A DNA stretch of 64,000 nt, from positions 30,652,093 to 30,716,092 of the forward strand of contig NC_066319.1 of the NCBI RefSeq assembly GCF_022539315.1, given 5' to 3'. The notes beneath the pieces are model-generated. The model ran no database searches and was not told the origin of the DNA. It was given only the letters and a program-made list of their open reading frames with translations. The position numbers and the translations under genes were made by a program. This stretch comes from Serinus canaria (lineage: Eukaryota; Chordata; Aves; Passeriformes; Fringillidae). Positions 34,001 to 48,185 of this stretch are shown piece by piece. Positions within the stretch are counted from its first letter, which is position 1; the number at the start of each line of letters is the position of its first letter.

Positions 34001-34433
34001 TTCTTCAGAGCACATCTCTTGGTAATAACAGTAGACTCTAGTGTGACAAGTATCACTTCATAAATTTAATTGTGTCACTCCCTCAAGAGAAGCACAGTAT
34101 CCAACTGAATATACAGGATCTGTGCAGTAGATTCAGTACTGTAATACTGAATTCAGTGGTGATCAAGCCCTTTAGACTGAAAGTAGAATTTATATAGATA
34201 CATTTCTTCTCTTTTTCTGAAGGTCCATTTCCCATATGAATACTACCATGTGATGTGGTAATTATTTAGCATATAATTATATCTCTAGGTCTTTATACAT
34301 TTTAATTGATATTTAGGTATTTTTCAGAGCAATATTGTGAATTAAAACAATTTCTTGTAATTGGTATTACTTGTACTTAAAATTTGGTACAGTGTATCTT
34401 TTTAAGCTTGTACTGATGGGAAACAAAACTTAG
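31011..34433. other. AT-rich non-coding DNA
   Basis: No gene is recognised. A 31-nt exon-like unit at 31991-32021 has a strong acceptor (TTTTCTGTTTACAG) and a strong donor (GTGAGT), and reads QGLYRNSWHT in frame 0. It has no supported neighbours. A TGTTGAGT short repeat lies near 33152-33177. Confidence 0.45.
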
Positions 34434-34799
34434 AAAAATTTGAAACCACTGGAAATCCTACGAGATAAGAAGAAGGGGGAACTGTTGAATTGCTTGAGAT
34501 TGAATGAAGCTTTACTCACCCCTTGGACTAAACATTTTTTTCCTGTTTTTTCATCTGTACTTATTTCTGGGACACCAGAAGATGAAAACATCAGAAACCT
34601 CTTTTCATTACAACATGAGCTGTTTTTCATTTCCTTACGAAAGCATAACCTGGAAAGAGCAGCTCACTGCCTAAAGCAATATTTTGAGTCAAAGAAATTA
34701 ATTCAGAGAAAAAAACCGTTTCTCATGATGAATGCCGCCACTAAGGACACAAATCTTTGCTACAAGCACCTGAAAATCTGTTTAAGTGCAATGGGATAG
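34434..34799 (+). other. Open reading frame of 121 codons, coding status unclear
   Basis: The frame opens just after a TAG at 34431-34433 and runs to the TAG at 34797-34799. The first Met is internal (near 34725), so an upstream splice would be needed, but the acceptor before 34434 has a weak pyrimidine tract. The second half (HNLERAAHCLKQYFESKKLI and onward) is charged and protein-like. A minus-strand exon-like unit (34520-34566) lies opposite its first half. One chance ORF of this length is expected in a window of this size, so the call is weak. Confidence 0.22.
34520..34566 (-). other. Exon-like unit, 47 nt, minus strand
   Basis: On the minus strand TTCTGGTGTCCCAG precedes 34566, and a GGG|GTGAGT donor follows 34520. 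One frame is open: two bases and then ISTDEKTGKKCLVQG, ending in phase 0. The peptide is protein-like but short. It overlaps the plus-strand frame at 34434-34799, so at most one is likely real. Confidence 0.22.
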
Positions 34800-37700
34800 T
34801 CACTCCCTGGTGGTGAAGTAGGGGTAGCACACTCAGCAGGCACTGAGTATTCCTTTGCTAGACCTACTTGACACACTTTTATCGAGGAGGGGTTTTATCA
34901 CAGTGTATATGACCCCTGGAAGTATCTTTTGGTATGACAGAGTGCATGATTTTTCCACCAATGATTTTTAAAATTTGCCTTCTAATTTTGAGTTGCTTGG
35001 GTATATCCATTTCTATTTTGCAAAATAGAAGCTGAAATGAATAACTAAAGATAAAAAGTGTCTTCACCTCAATATTTTGCTAGCAATCTGCTAAAGGTAT
35101 AGGTTAGAATTTTGGGATGATGTTTTATTCCAATCAAATTTCAAGCATTGTTCCTGGGTTTTTTTTGTTTCTTTGAAAAGGCATGTCCAAACGGAAGTCA
35201 TAAACAAAGAACATTCTCATTGGTTACCAAAAAATTATCACAAGTATTTGTCCTGTTCTAATTGCAAGGAAAACAGTCGTGATCTCACATGTTTTATGTG
35301 GTAGCTGTTGGCAAATGGTAATGTTTAATGTGAACCATAGTATATTTATTTCAAGTCACTTGCTTAAGTATAATGTGTCCTGTGAAGATAAGTTTTGAAG
35401 TGAAATTCCAGCTACAAGCTGTTTTAGTATAAAATTTAAATGTATTTTCAGTAAATACTATTTATGCCTTGCAGACAGACTCAATGTTTATCCTTCTTGT
35501 GTTAAAATCCTACTTTTTGTTTGATTTTTTTAATTACTCGGCTAATGCTGCAAAATCTAACACACAAGAAAGAGACATTTTCTATGTTTAAATAGCATGT
35601 AGGAGTCAAATTCCTCAGAGAAATACAGATCTCTCCTGAATTATTGCTCTTGTGTTTTAAAAAGTGTGATATAACATTTTGTTAATATAATTAATTGTTC
35701 AGGGGGCTGGGGAATCTGGGATATATTATTATTTTGAATATGTCAAGTTATGCACCTGTAAAAGGGAGAATTACTCTCATCTTAATGAGTTCAGGTCTCT
35801 GAAAACTTTGAGCAACTGCTGCATGATGTAATCTATATCTAAGCTATAATCTGCATGTTACATTGGAAGGAAAAATTCAATTTACTTACTATTTTGAAAA
35901 ACACCCAGCACGTTAAAAATGCTACCAAAAATTTTTTATAGATACACATTGAAATATCTGGCAGATATAGAAAATTGAGTGTCAAGTACTTGACTGCAGA
36001 GTACCTATAAAATTTTTGTTGCATATTCATCTAAGTCATTCTGTCAAAATAGAGTAAATGCACCACATGGAGCTGGTTATCGTCATTTACTAAGAAACAA
36101 TGTTGAGATGGTCAAAACACTTAAAATCTGGACCAACTTTATGGTAAGACTCTCCTTGATTTCAGTGGGATGAAGATTACTCCCTACCTCTATATATAAT
36201 CTACAAGTAGTGTCTTGACAACTGCTCCAAAATAAAACTAGCAAGCTCAAAGCTGCAGCCCCAAACCATGGGCAGAATGAGGCATGAAGAATATTGGGTC
36301 TTTTTTAAATAAACCTGGAGGGGAAGTTTATGAACACAGAATTAGTTTTTCTAGATTCACTTTTAGGCAATGTATTGAGGTCAAGACCAATTTATTTTCC
36401 AAAACTACCCACCAGATCTTTGTTCCCACTGATAAAGATATTCACACTTATCTCTGTACAAGGGCAAACCTGCTTGTAGATTCTTTTCCTGATGTGGTCC
36501 GCTGGAATATTGGTTTCTATTTATTTAGAGGAAAGAGTGCTTGATGCTGAATCACCCAAAATTTCCCTTAGCAACATCATGTTCAGTGGAAGTTTTTCAC
36601 CTATACCTCCATGTATCTCCATTAGAGCTCTCAACTTCTTTTCACCATTTCATGAAGACCCAGGGAGCAGAGTGAACTGCTGCTGATACAGACACTACTG
36701 ACCTCCATAGGTGCAAAGCAGCTGCTGTGAAAAGCTGAACTTTACTTTCCATTAGCTTCTCAGGAGGAAGTGGGGGATATGCAAAGCATTCACTGCAGAC
36801 TGAGGCTGATCCCTAACTTCTCTTTAACCTTTCAGTTTTTTTCCTAAAAGTCTTTCAGGAGATGATGAAAACAAGCTGAGAGACTGAGTCTAATAATCAC
36901 ATAAAGTTACATGGAATTTCCTCTTGGACAACCACAAGGTTATATTATCCAGGGACCTAACTGTATTTATGAATATAGGCAACCTATATCTCCTTTCCTT
37001 CAGGATTTAAAAATAAACAGTCTTACATAAAAATACACAACTGCCACACTGTGCCTCACACCATTTTAAGACACCTTACCTTGCAGTGTCTGCAGCCAAA
37101 GACATCAGCGATGAGGAAGGGACCTTCTGTTTCCCTTACTGTACCCTCTCAGGCACTGTCACCTATGGAGCACAGAAGAATTCTGTATGTATGAAGTGCT
37201 GAGTGCTGGATTGTGAGACTTCTGGCAATATACAGTGGTTGACTGATCATTTCACAGATTTATTTCATAGAAGAGATTTACAAACTACATAACTCTTTTC
37301 ATTAACAAGCTCATACTCTTTTCCAAGGTGAATGGAAGGTATCTGAATTAATTCTGGTACAGGTCAGAAATTACCAGTCAAGACATATCAAATATACAAT
37401 TTCTGGGGAAAAAAAAAAAAAGAGAGGATTCCATAAGTCTTCCTTTTCTAGAGGTGAAATGTCTCTAAGAGACTGCTTACTCCATTTTTTTTCAGGAGTC
37501 AGGAGGTTAAGAGATCATAGCAGGACAATTTTGTTAAACATCTGTGAGTGGGAAACTAAAATAGGCCTAACTTCATGAATATGCAATCCAAACAGTCTGA
37601 GTTTTAAATATCAGACATAAATAATGGACAGCTAGAAACCAAGCTAAAGTTGATTATTATTCCAAAATAATATTTGATTACTCGCTTCATGAGAATTGCA

Positions 37701-38297
37701 AATTGTTCACTGACAATATAAAAATGATTACAACTAAAGTGCATCTATGAGTTACTTAAATCATGACAGTAAACAGTTTGGAAAAAAACCCACTATTACT
37801 CCAGATTTCAAAGAGGTGTGATATGAGGGTGGTTTTACAGTTACATATTCATCATTTCATTTGAGTTCTCTTCTGAGACTCTCAGTTATTATTAAATATA
37901 ATAAATGCTTCCAATAATAAGAAGAAGAATATCTGTGTCCATTAGGAAATAGGTGATAATGACCTTGCAGTTTAATGAGCTGCTAAACAGTTGAAATACA
38001 CAATGTTAGATATTTTGTCCCCAAATAGATGCCTACCTATAATGGTTAAAGTCTTTTTACAGTTCTTAGAATAATTCCAATGCATTCAATGGTGCAGCAT
38101 TTCACAGTGCCTTGGATGCAATGTCTAAAGCTACCAGTAAAACTGCAGCAATGAACTTGGGCTCTTTTCTTTTTTGATGTTTACAGAAAACAATGTCCTC
38201 ATAGTTCAGGAACATGAAAACCAAAGACTAAATTCAGGCTGCAGTTTTAGCACCACCCTGACCACTATGTGGTTCTTTCAAAACCTTTAACTCACAG
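34800..38297. other. AT-rich non-coding DNA
   Basis: No firm gene. A 49-nt plus-strand exon-like unit at 36095-36143 (acceptor ATTTACTAAG, donor ATG|GTAAGA) reads NNVEMVKTLKIWTNFM and ends in phase 0. A 48-nt unit at 37496-37543 has a strong pyrimidine tract (CCATTTTTTTTCAG) and a GTGAGT donor, but two of its three frames have stops. Confidence 0.45.
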
Positions 38298-38336
38298 GAG
38301 GCCACATTACCCTGGGTAAGATTTAGCATCCAAGAG
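38298..38336 (+). other. Exon-like unit, 39 nt, in frame
   Basis: A pyrimidine-rich tract ending AACTCACAG precedes 38298, and a GAG|GTAAGC donor follows 38336. Exactly one frame is open (EATLPWVRFSIQE, phase 0 in and out); the other two contain stops. It is phase-compatible with the weak unit at 36095-36143 before it and with 48186-48348 after it, which could make a plus-strand chain. Each junction has a one-in-three chance of fitting at random. Confidence 0.25.
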
Positions 38337-41300
38337 GTAAGCAAGAATTTCTGACATTCATTGAAAACTATGCTGACTTTTCCAAAACCAAACACTGCCA
38401 CTTGGTATTATTAAGCCAAAATAGTAAACCTGAAATATCATGACAGACCTGGGAATGATGAATAATGTGCCTTCAACTCCTATGGCAATGAGGAAGCCGC
38501 ATCCACATTACCTACTCCTTCCAATAACAGGGTGGGAAGGTGCAGCAGCAGGACTGTTTTACTGGTTTTCCTAGGAGAATTCTCTCACTAAAATTACACT
38601 GTATTTTCCCCTGCTGGCCACCTCCAGATGACTTTCTATCAAGCCATGAATCATGGAGTTTTAATCCAGATTTGAAACAGAACCTGCAAGGAAGTTGAAT
38701 AGATACAGCTTTACTGTTTGCTCCTTTCTATAGAGGTATATGCCTTTTTCTGTTTGCATAACTTACTTATTTTTACTAAGTATTTTAACTGAGGGAGCAT
38801 ACAGGAAGATACATTCCATATCCTGAACTGTTTACAGTAAACCTGTATGTAAGTTGCAATGAATCCACATGCAAGGAAACATAAAGGAAAGAAGTGAGCT
38901 GGACCATAAGAATATACTCATAGTATAAAACATCCCTTCACTGCTCACAATGGTCCTTGGCTTAAGATCCTAATAATCACATTTCCATAGCATTCTGTGC
39001 ATTTTTGCTGGTCTCTGTTCCCCACCCTCTTTTTACCATGAGTTTGTGCAAAACAAAGTTATTAGTTTAATTCATATTTTGACCATAGATTAAGTAAATG
39101 TTATTGCTTGACAGAACGATTAAATAAAAAGGAAACAAATTGTTTTTGTTTTATCTTTCATTATTGTGTTATCCTCCATTATTGTTTTATGCTTCATCAC
39201 AAAAACATTCCATAACAGTAGGGGCAGTATCTTAAAGATTAATAACAGATTAAGTAGGGGGAGTCACAGTGCCACTATAACATTGTTGTGCTTGTATACA
39301 GTGTCAAATGTAACAGGGACAGTGTCTGATATCTTGAAAAACAGCCACTGTGACAAGGAAGACAAGTAAATTCAGCAATATACACTACTTTGCCATTTCT
39401 TGATATTTCTACACATACAGTCTTTAAATTCTGGAGCTGAATATTCACCTGTAAAAGAGGCTTTTTGTTCTCTGTCTGTAAAAACAAATAAAATGCACTA
39501 AAAACATATGGCTAATCTATTCAGTATGTTTTGAAAAGTACCCTTGTTTTAGTTCCTCAGTCATGGTTAGAGAGGTGTCCTTGCAGCCTAAATTTTCCCC
39601 TTCAACCAGATGTGCAAACATGCCTCTTAGAAAAGAAAATTGCTGGAATGGAAAGGAAGGCGTTTAAAACCCATCAACTTTCAGTATCTCATCACTTCCC
39701 CTGCAATTTCATACATTTGGGGATGTATTTGTGTATACAGTCTGTGTATTTAGTAAACCCCCATACTCCCACTTTACTGAAATTCCCTTTTAACCAAAGT
39801 CTCTAGAACAAATCACTTCCTCAGTTGTTTATAATTTGTCTAAACTTCTTTGCAGTTTCTGCAACAACAAGATTTATGGCAATTTTTGAGCACATGCACA
39901 GTACTTTCATATTAATACACAGTTAGACATTTTTTTTCCCAAATTTTTTCAAGGCAAGAAGCAACTTAGTATCTTACTTTTTGAGCTGCATGAACAATGT
40001 TGAGCAACATATTCTTTTTTCTATTATGTTTTTAATATAAATATCTCAGAATTATTTAGTGGGTTTTTTTATCTGCAAAACCAAAGTGAAATGGAAGACT
40101 AAAATAGTCACTGCCCACAGTCAATGTTTCTGATTTATAATAAAATTAATAATTTTGCTTCATCTGAGCTCTAAGTGCATTTCACCCTGCAAAATAATCC
40201 GTTACCTGTAACATGAATATATAGAATGAGGATAATAAGAAAACATACTGCATCTCCATTTTGTAATAACTTAAGCCTGTTTGTAATATGGGAATGGACT
40301 CTGGACTCATAAAGGTGCTCCAATTCTCTTTTTTTTTTTCCAGTATTACCTTGAAATTGTTATAATAAATATAGAAATTAAATAAATGCTTTATAAAGGA
40401 AGACTATGGTAATAAAACAAATAGAATAAAGATTAGAAGTCTTATTCCAAAGCTCTGAAATTAATGGCAATTCGGCCACTGGAATGGAAGCTCCTATCCT
40501 CTAGGAAGGATAGTTTCAGGGATGGAAGAATAAGGCTATTTTATAGATTTCAAGTAACTAATTTTCAATGTCAATATATATTTTAAATATAATCTAAATA
40601 TCTTCTGTGCATTAAAAAAGTCCCTTTTATCAGGGTTCCTTGAAGCTAAACCAATATCGTTGAAGCAGAGACAAACTCTGGAGGAGATTTAGCAAGGGAA
40701 TTGTGCAGAAATTAAAAGGTGGTTCACTGAAACCTTTGATTCTTTTCCTGTCCTTCTATCTGAGCAACACCAACAATGGACAAGTTCAAAATAGATCTTT
40801 TCTGTCTGCAGATCCCACTTCCCCAAATACTGAAGTCAAACAGCACCTTTAGACTGCACAAGACCTTCAGATTTGGCCTGCCTTTGACCGCTAGTCTCTG
40901 ATGTCCCCTGAAACAAGAAACAAGGATGCAAATCAGTTCCAGCAAGATATTATCCTTTCTGCAATATTGTCATCTGAAGTGAGAGAGGAACTTGACTTAG
41001 CCCATGTATCATTAAAAACTTTTATTTTCTCCATGCAATGTTAAATTTCAACTGCGCTATTGAAGGTAGAGGCTCTACATTCCACTAAGAAACATCAAGC
41101 AACAACCGTTTGCAGTCTAAAAACCTCTGAAATCATATGGCAAACTTAAAAATTTAGGAAATCTACTACATAAATCACAAACTGAGGACATGGAGATCCA
41201 GTGAAATCCAAGTGTTGCAAATTTATTGCAAGGCTGATAAAAGACTGTTCACAGATGCCATTTCTTTGCTGCATATTCCCCTGATTTCAGTGAGACTATC

Positions 41301-42556
41301 TCATGAGAGCAAGCAGATTTCACAGGATTCTCTAATTAGTTATTTATGCAATTAATACAATTTATATTTTTATATAATCATTATAAGTTATAACACTTTT
41401 AATCTTCCAAAAGCATCACTTTTATCAGCTGTAGCAGAATTACTGAAGCAAAACAGATGTGCATATATAAAGTTTTATAAAACAAGTTTTATATAAAAAA
41501 GCAGTGACCTCAGCAGTTTAAATCATGTCTGTGCAGCACATCAGCCTCAGCTGTCTTTTTGACAAAAGTCCAAAATTTATGTTACTAATAATGTATGATA
41601 CATAAAATCACCCAAGAGTAAGCAGAGATGTACCAATGATGCAAATGGCAGGATCTCTTATTAGCTGAAAACAGGTACATCAAGGTACAGGTACATTTCC
41701 AGGCATGTAAATTGGGCACCATGTTTAGCTGGTGATTTGAAGTATCTATTCCTATGGCCTCTTTTTTAACTAGTCCAGCACTAAAACCCACAGACATTCT
41801 CTGCTAGAGAGAGATTATAGAGACAACATCCCCTTCTGGTGAGGAACTTCAAGACAGTGTACAGGTAAAATCTCTCATTATTTGAAAGAAACCTCATAAG
41901 AAAATAATAATTTTCAATTTATATTTTAAATTAATTTGCATCATTCATCTGTAGTTTTGCTACGTTCTGTACATACTTATTAGCATTTGTAAGATAAAAC
42001 AATGCATGTTTAAAAAAAATCTGTCATGGCTGGTAAAATGTTCAAAGTAAATATTTTTCCTATATTAGCTACTTTAACAAAGTCAGTGACTTCTTCCTAC
42101 AGATCTAGATTAATTTTTATCCAGAGAGACTCATGGTGACAGCTACTATTTGGTTACTTGTCTCAAAACAAAGGTACAGGATTTATTTACAGAAATTATC
42201 ATCTAATTAAACTAATGAATGCTTTCCTTATTTCATCTTGGAACACACCTTGTAAAGTTTCTCTGGTGATCAGGCTATCTTTTTTGAAAATGGTGAACAT
42301 TTTTGCCTGCAGAAGAGAAATTAGTGTAAATTGCTACAAGTATTCTAGAATAAAAGCATAATTTCTGTTTTGCTGATCTAAATTTTAATACTCATGGAAA
42401 TCACCTGTACATGGATGAGATGACTAGAAGGAAAAAAAAACACCAATAGTCTCAGGCCAAACTTCATTGTCTCGGACTATCTTAATTAAAGATGCAGAAC
42501 TGAGAGATGCCAGCCTCAAAATACATGAAGCATAGAGCCTCTCCTTTAATATCGTC
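38337..42556. other. AT-rich non-coding DNA
   Basis: No gene or recognised repeat is seen. A small palindromic cluster rich in TATAAAAC/GTTTTATA lies near 41470-41500. Confidence 0.5.
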
Positions 42557-43000
42557 TGCAGTTTTGGTCACAACAATGTAAGAAAGATATTAAACTATCA
42601 TGGAGAATCCAAAGAAGGGACACAAAGGGTCATTTGGCCTGTTCAGCCTGGAGAAGAGGAGGTTGAGGGGAGGCCTCATCACAATCTATGGCTTCCCTGA
42701 GGGGAAGAGGAGGGGCAGACACAGATCCCTTCACTGTGGGAACCACTGACAAGACCCAAGGGAAGGGCCTGAAGTTTAATGGCGTGGTTTAGGTTGGATA
42801 GTAGGAAAAGATTCTTCACTCAGAGGGTTTTTGGGCACTGGAATGGGCTCCACAGCGAAGCAGTCACAGCACCAGCCTGACAGAGTTCAAGAAGTGTTTG
42901 AAGAATGCTCAGGCCCGTGGTGTGACTTGGGCTATCCTGTGAGTTGGACTCAATGGTCCTTATGGGTGTCTTCCATCTGAGCATACTCTGTAATTCAGTA
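42557..43000 (+). mobile_element. CR1 LINE fragment, 3' part
   Basis: The plus strand carries CTGTTCAGCCTGGAGAAGAG near 42638, GGCCTCATCA after it, an ATTCTTCACTCAGAGGG block, CACTGGAATGGGCTCC, and the end GAGTTGGACTCAATGGTCCT with a degenerate ATACTCTGTAATTC tail. This is the order of the end of ORF2 and the 3' UTR in avian CR1. It is 5'-truncated, as CR1 copies usually are, and too decayed to code. Confidence 0.9.
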
Positions 43001-46000
43001 ATTTATCTTCAGTGATTGGAAGGCAATACTTTTTCCAAAACAGAACCACGAGACTCAATACTCATGTAATGTCATAACCAAAACACTAACTCAAACATTT
43101 CCTGTGGAATATATTCAGATTTATACTACTATGGACCACTCAAAACACTTGAGAGGTTGGGCACAAGTAGTATTAACTGGTTCAGAGCAATTTGATCTGC
43201 CTTTGACTGCAGCATCACTCCTCATAGCCCCAGCCAAAGGCAGCAGGCAATCCACCTGCTCAGTCCTCAACACAATGAACAAGAGGAACCCACAGCTCAA
43301 GAATTAATGAAACTAAATACAACATCTGTACAAAATGTTCTTACACATAAAACAGGCAGATATGGGTCCCTCTTGAAATCAGTGACTCATCTGGATTTCT
43401 AATTTGCTGTGAAATATTTTTGGATAGTATCTCATATTCAGAAAATAAATGATAGATGAGAGCACATGTTCTTCTCTGTAAATATGAATCAGGAAATCAG
43501 GACATAGTTAAGGAATTTTTTGGCTAGCAAATCCAAGTTGAAAGAGAAGGAAAGACAGAGGTCATGGTTCTTTCCTAGGTTAAATAATAAGTAAATAAAT
43601 AAAGAATTGGCTAGTATTAGGAAAAAGCAATTCTCTGGTTATCATCGTACAGGGGTTGTGTTATCCTCACACATTCCCAAGAATATCAGACTCTATTTAT
43701 GTTCTGCATTTTTCATGGAGAGGGATGGATGACTTCATAAAATCTCAGCCTTATTTCCTGAGTTCTTCAATTTTCATTGCACTGCACTGCAAAAAGATCA
43801 CCAGAAATGAAATAAAGGACTCAAGTCACTCACCAATCAAATTTTTCGTACTAGTTGGCAGAATCCATATCCCCAGGCTGAATCCCAAGCATGGAGCTGT
43901 GGAAGAAACGGGTGTCTCCAGGAGGCACAGGGGAAGCCACTGTGCTGGGAAGGGTCACTGTGAGATAACCAGTCCCTCTGCAAAAGGACTGAAGTCCTTT
44001 TACCCATGTACCCTGAACATATTCCAGCACTGACAGAATCAACAGGGCTCTGCAGCAGATGTAGTCACTGGAAATGTAGTCACTGGTGGAAACTTAACTG
44101 TTGGGGAAATTTATGCTCTTATAATTCTAAGCAGCAGCTGCTTGATAGTTTTGTGACTAAAAGAGGTACCTTAATGCTAAATTTACACTCATACATGTCC
44201 TTGTGAGTCCAGCTCCTGAAGGGTAAATTTTCAGCCTTTTGGCCTTCAAATAATTTAGTATATCAGTGGAACTAGTGGAACAATCTTTCTGCAGCTAGTG
44301 AATTATACATTATATGTAAATTCAATTAACCTAAAGCTCCTTTATATTTAACAAGAAGTAGCTGAGTTCTTGAATAACTGGCTGAAGTGAACACTTAAAC
44401 TAATAGTTCTCCCAGTCAATGGGACCCTGTGTATATTTTGTTTTACACAATCTACTTTGGCTTCCAAGAAAAGACAAACTACATGCTAAGAAATCCCTCA
44501 ATTAGGTTAGTGATAGAGAAAGCAGCCCCAGTGCATTGCTGTAAGCAGCAATGTGTGAATTTTCTATTCAACACAGCAACAGTGGGCTATTTATTCGACT
44601 TATGTGCATAATTAGTCGTAAAATTACAGGTTTTTTTTCTTTTAGCATACAGTAGTTATTCTTTATGGGTCTGGATTCTGAACAAAAATATTTCCTTTAG
44701 CCTTTGAGTAATGCTTTCTTCAGGTGAGCTCTGGCAAATGCCGTTAAAAAATATAAATCTGGAAACCCAGGAAGCATAGAAAGCGGAAGGAAATTACTTC
44801 AGCTTGGCACGAGGTACAATATTACTTTCTTTAAATAAAATGTATCCTCTGTCCTTAGGAACCCCTTACAGGTTAATTTAACATTTCATTATGTTCTGTC
44901 ACTTGGCCTTGGCTCACCAGAAACCCATCAGGCAGCTGATATTACAGTATCTTACAGAAGTTACAAAGGCCTTATATTTACGTACACTATTTTTGACTTC
45001 TTTCTGAATGTGTGGTCGATTGGCACCTTTCTGATTTATTAATAAATGATTTTTTAAAATTTAATAAATAAAAATAGTGCATAGAGGCATGTGTACTACT
45101 AACAAGACTGCAGGTAAATTTAGAGGGAATCATACATTTGGCATCAAAACTGCAATTTTACCGGCTGTATCACCATGTTGGCTATTTTTGCAGTCAGCAA
45201 TTCTTAGCTAAGCAAGCAGGAAAAACACAATTTTAGAAAAAAGCTGCATGCAAACTGAAGCCCTTGAAAAGGATGTATGGTTGATACACGTGGCACTCAT
45301 AAAGGTGCATTTTAATATATGATAGGAGCCATATAGGTAAAAAGTCTAAAAGATATTAGCACTCTTAATGCCATTACTCTAACTCTACTTAAAACAGAAC
45401 ATACAACTACATGTTTTAGATATTTTGGAGAAGATTCTGAATGGGTATAGATCCTTGTAAAATACTGTTAAATCTCTTTCATAAATTATGTGAATGATGT
45501 CCAGGAAAGTTCAAGAAATAAAGATAATAAGACTAAATAATTGCTAAGCGCAAAGATAAAAGACTGCTTACATGGAGTAATATTCATGATTTTCTTATCT
45601 CATGATTTTCTCATTTCTCTTACTTTATGGGATCTGGATGTTTTAAAACACAGCTACATGGAAGCACACAGCAATAGCAAAGAAGGAATAGCCTCACAGA
45701 ACAGAGACTGTGGCCTGGAGCATACACTGAAATGGTCATTTTAGATAGCGTGACTATGGGGAAAGACAGTCAAGTCTTCCTGCGTCTACATTAGACATCC
45801 AAGCAGGGCCTGACAGAATACAGAATATTCCAGGGATGCAGCTGTTAGCAGCTCTCAAGTTGAAGCTGTCCTATTTTTGCATAAATAATCAAATACACAG
45901 CAATATAATAATTACTCTAAAGTTTATTAACTTGGATCCTTCTTGACTTTTTCAAGTGGATAACTGAGATGGATTTTCACACTTTGGCACCTCAGAGCTC

Positions 46001-48185
46001 ATGCACTTTGAAATGCTATGGACAACTCATCTTAGATTAAGTAATCTTAAAAACATCTATTTTACAGACCTCTCCTTTTACTGGCAATACCTTAACACAT
46101 CAGTTTGATATTAAGCAAAATGAATCCACTACTCTTTAAGAAGATTCAGATGTTATCTTTAAATTAGGATGGAAACAAATTAATTATTCCCATTTTTCTA
46201 ATTAGGGTCCCACTCCCTAGTAATATTTCTCATGCGTAAGTTTCCTAAGAAGAAAAAGTCACCTTTCTCTGAACTCCTCACTTGTCTATGCCAGTAACTA
46301 ATCAGTCAAAAACACTCAGGTGTAAAGTTGACCTGAAAAACTCTATTGAGAATATATATGGTGTAATTTTACCGAATCCTCAGCAGTGCAGGACAGAGTG
46401 TTGGCTAAACTCAAAGATTTATCAAAACATGGTGATAAATCCCAGATGCAATCTCAGCTTTTCACTCTTTCTATTTTGTTAAGATCTCAAAAACCACTCA
46501 TGGGATTTTTCTCGGCTGTTTTCTTTTTACTCTCTGTTCCACAAATTCAAAGTAAATTGGTCTGGCTTCTGGTGCCTGGCACACTGGAGCACTTTCTCTT
46601 AACACCTGTAAGCCTGTCTGAAAAACAGAACAACATCTTTGAGGTGGGGTGTTTACATGGGCAACATTTAGCCACTGAAGCGAATACAGCCCCACCTTCA
46701 AAGAAACTCCCGAGCGCTGTTCACCTGATGAAAGCATTAACTGTTTTTCTTGATTTACATGGAAGCAGACAGTTCATTAACTGAGCCAAAGCTGAAGAAG
46801 TAAATGTAATGCACATGCAGGTGTGTTCCTAGGTACTTGATGTCAATGTTGCTGCAGTTTTCCTAAGTGTAAGAGTACAAAGACAGCAGTGATAAGGCTT
46901 TGCAGAATCTCCCAGCAGCTAAAGGTGAGCAAGCTGTTGAAAATATTTGTATCAGGTTTACTTAGGTCAAGGTCAAAGAAGTTAAATATATGTAACCAAA
47001 TCTGAATAATATATAGGATGGTACTGTGCACTGCACACAGGACTGCACTATACACGTTCTTTACAGAAGCAATAATTTAATATGGCCAAGGGGTAAATGG
47101 AGGGCCTGGCACTCACATAATAATCCTTAAGAAATCTATACTTTTAAAAAAAAATTTTAGGTTCCTAAGCTTCAAGTAAAATTATACCTATTTATATAAT
47201 TCAGGTACGTCCTCTAGGAGCAGTCTTTCAAACATTAAACTTGGATAAGCTCAATTTCTCTGGTCACTGAATAAAGACTTCTTCCTACTCACTTCTTTTT
47301 CTGATATTGTTCTTCCCTTGAGTAAGAAAGTTTAAAATAATAGTCTCATGAATATACAAAAAGGTGTTCATAGTATGAAAAAAATATTTCAACTACAAAA
47401 TTAAAATAGATAAACTTTAATGAGAAATATGGATAATGTTTCATAATCATCAGTTTTTCAATGTCAAAGCTACTGTCTGCTGTCTTTCACTCAGAATCCT
47501 AATTAAAATTACACTTCAACATCATTTCTCAGCTAGAAAGCTCAATAGTAGCTCCCTATTACAGTTGCTTTTCTTGGCTTGTTATCAAATCCTCACCACA
47601 GTCATAACAGCTACAGATTAATCAACCTGCTTTTCCTCAGTTCATTGATTTAGCTGCTTTGCTCATATAATCTGTCTGTATGGAATTTGAGGGTCTTTTA
47701 TTCCTATTGCAAAAGATCCTGTAATTCGATCCTTAGTTCAGCATACGTTTAGAGTAGGAGTCTTCACAGACTGTCTATAACAGAATGCCCGAATTATCAC
47801 TTAACTTCTGCTTCTTACATTCTTACAGTCTTTGTGCCATTATTTTTTTTCTTTCCTAATAAAAAATATAACTCATATTTGGAAAATGCCAACCAAAATA
47901 CTGAAAATACCCACCTTCTTTATTCTCCTCTTTAGCATCTCTCTAAACACCTTTGTATCTTTCTGTCTCCTAGATTAGTATTATGTTTATCTTAGATTTT
48001 AAATCAATTTTTCCCACCATTGTAATTTATTGATTTAGAAGAAAGTAAAGTGAACAAGTAATAAAGTGAAAAAGGGAATGTGAATGGTATTTGTGCATGC
48101 TTAGGTATATTTAGTATCAATCATGCACTAAAATCAATGGCTTTTCTCTCTGTCTGGAGCCTTAGATGCTTGTTTTCTTATTAAG
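43001..48185. other. AT-rich non-coding DNA
   Basis: No gene is supported. The 132-codon frame at 46386-46784 is open from 46350, but begins with GTG, has no strong splice or Kozak context, and is within chance length. A 23-nt exon-like unit at 44701-44723 (TTTCCTTTAG before it, CAG|GTGAGC after it) is noted. A short direct repeat, ATGTAGTCACTGG, lies near 44060-44090. Confidence 0.45.

Noticed and set aside
46386..46784. 132-codon plus-strand open frame
   Set aside because: GTG start, no convincing splice acceptor or Kozak context, and chance length; the peptide recalls no known family.
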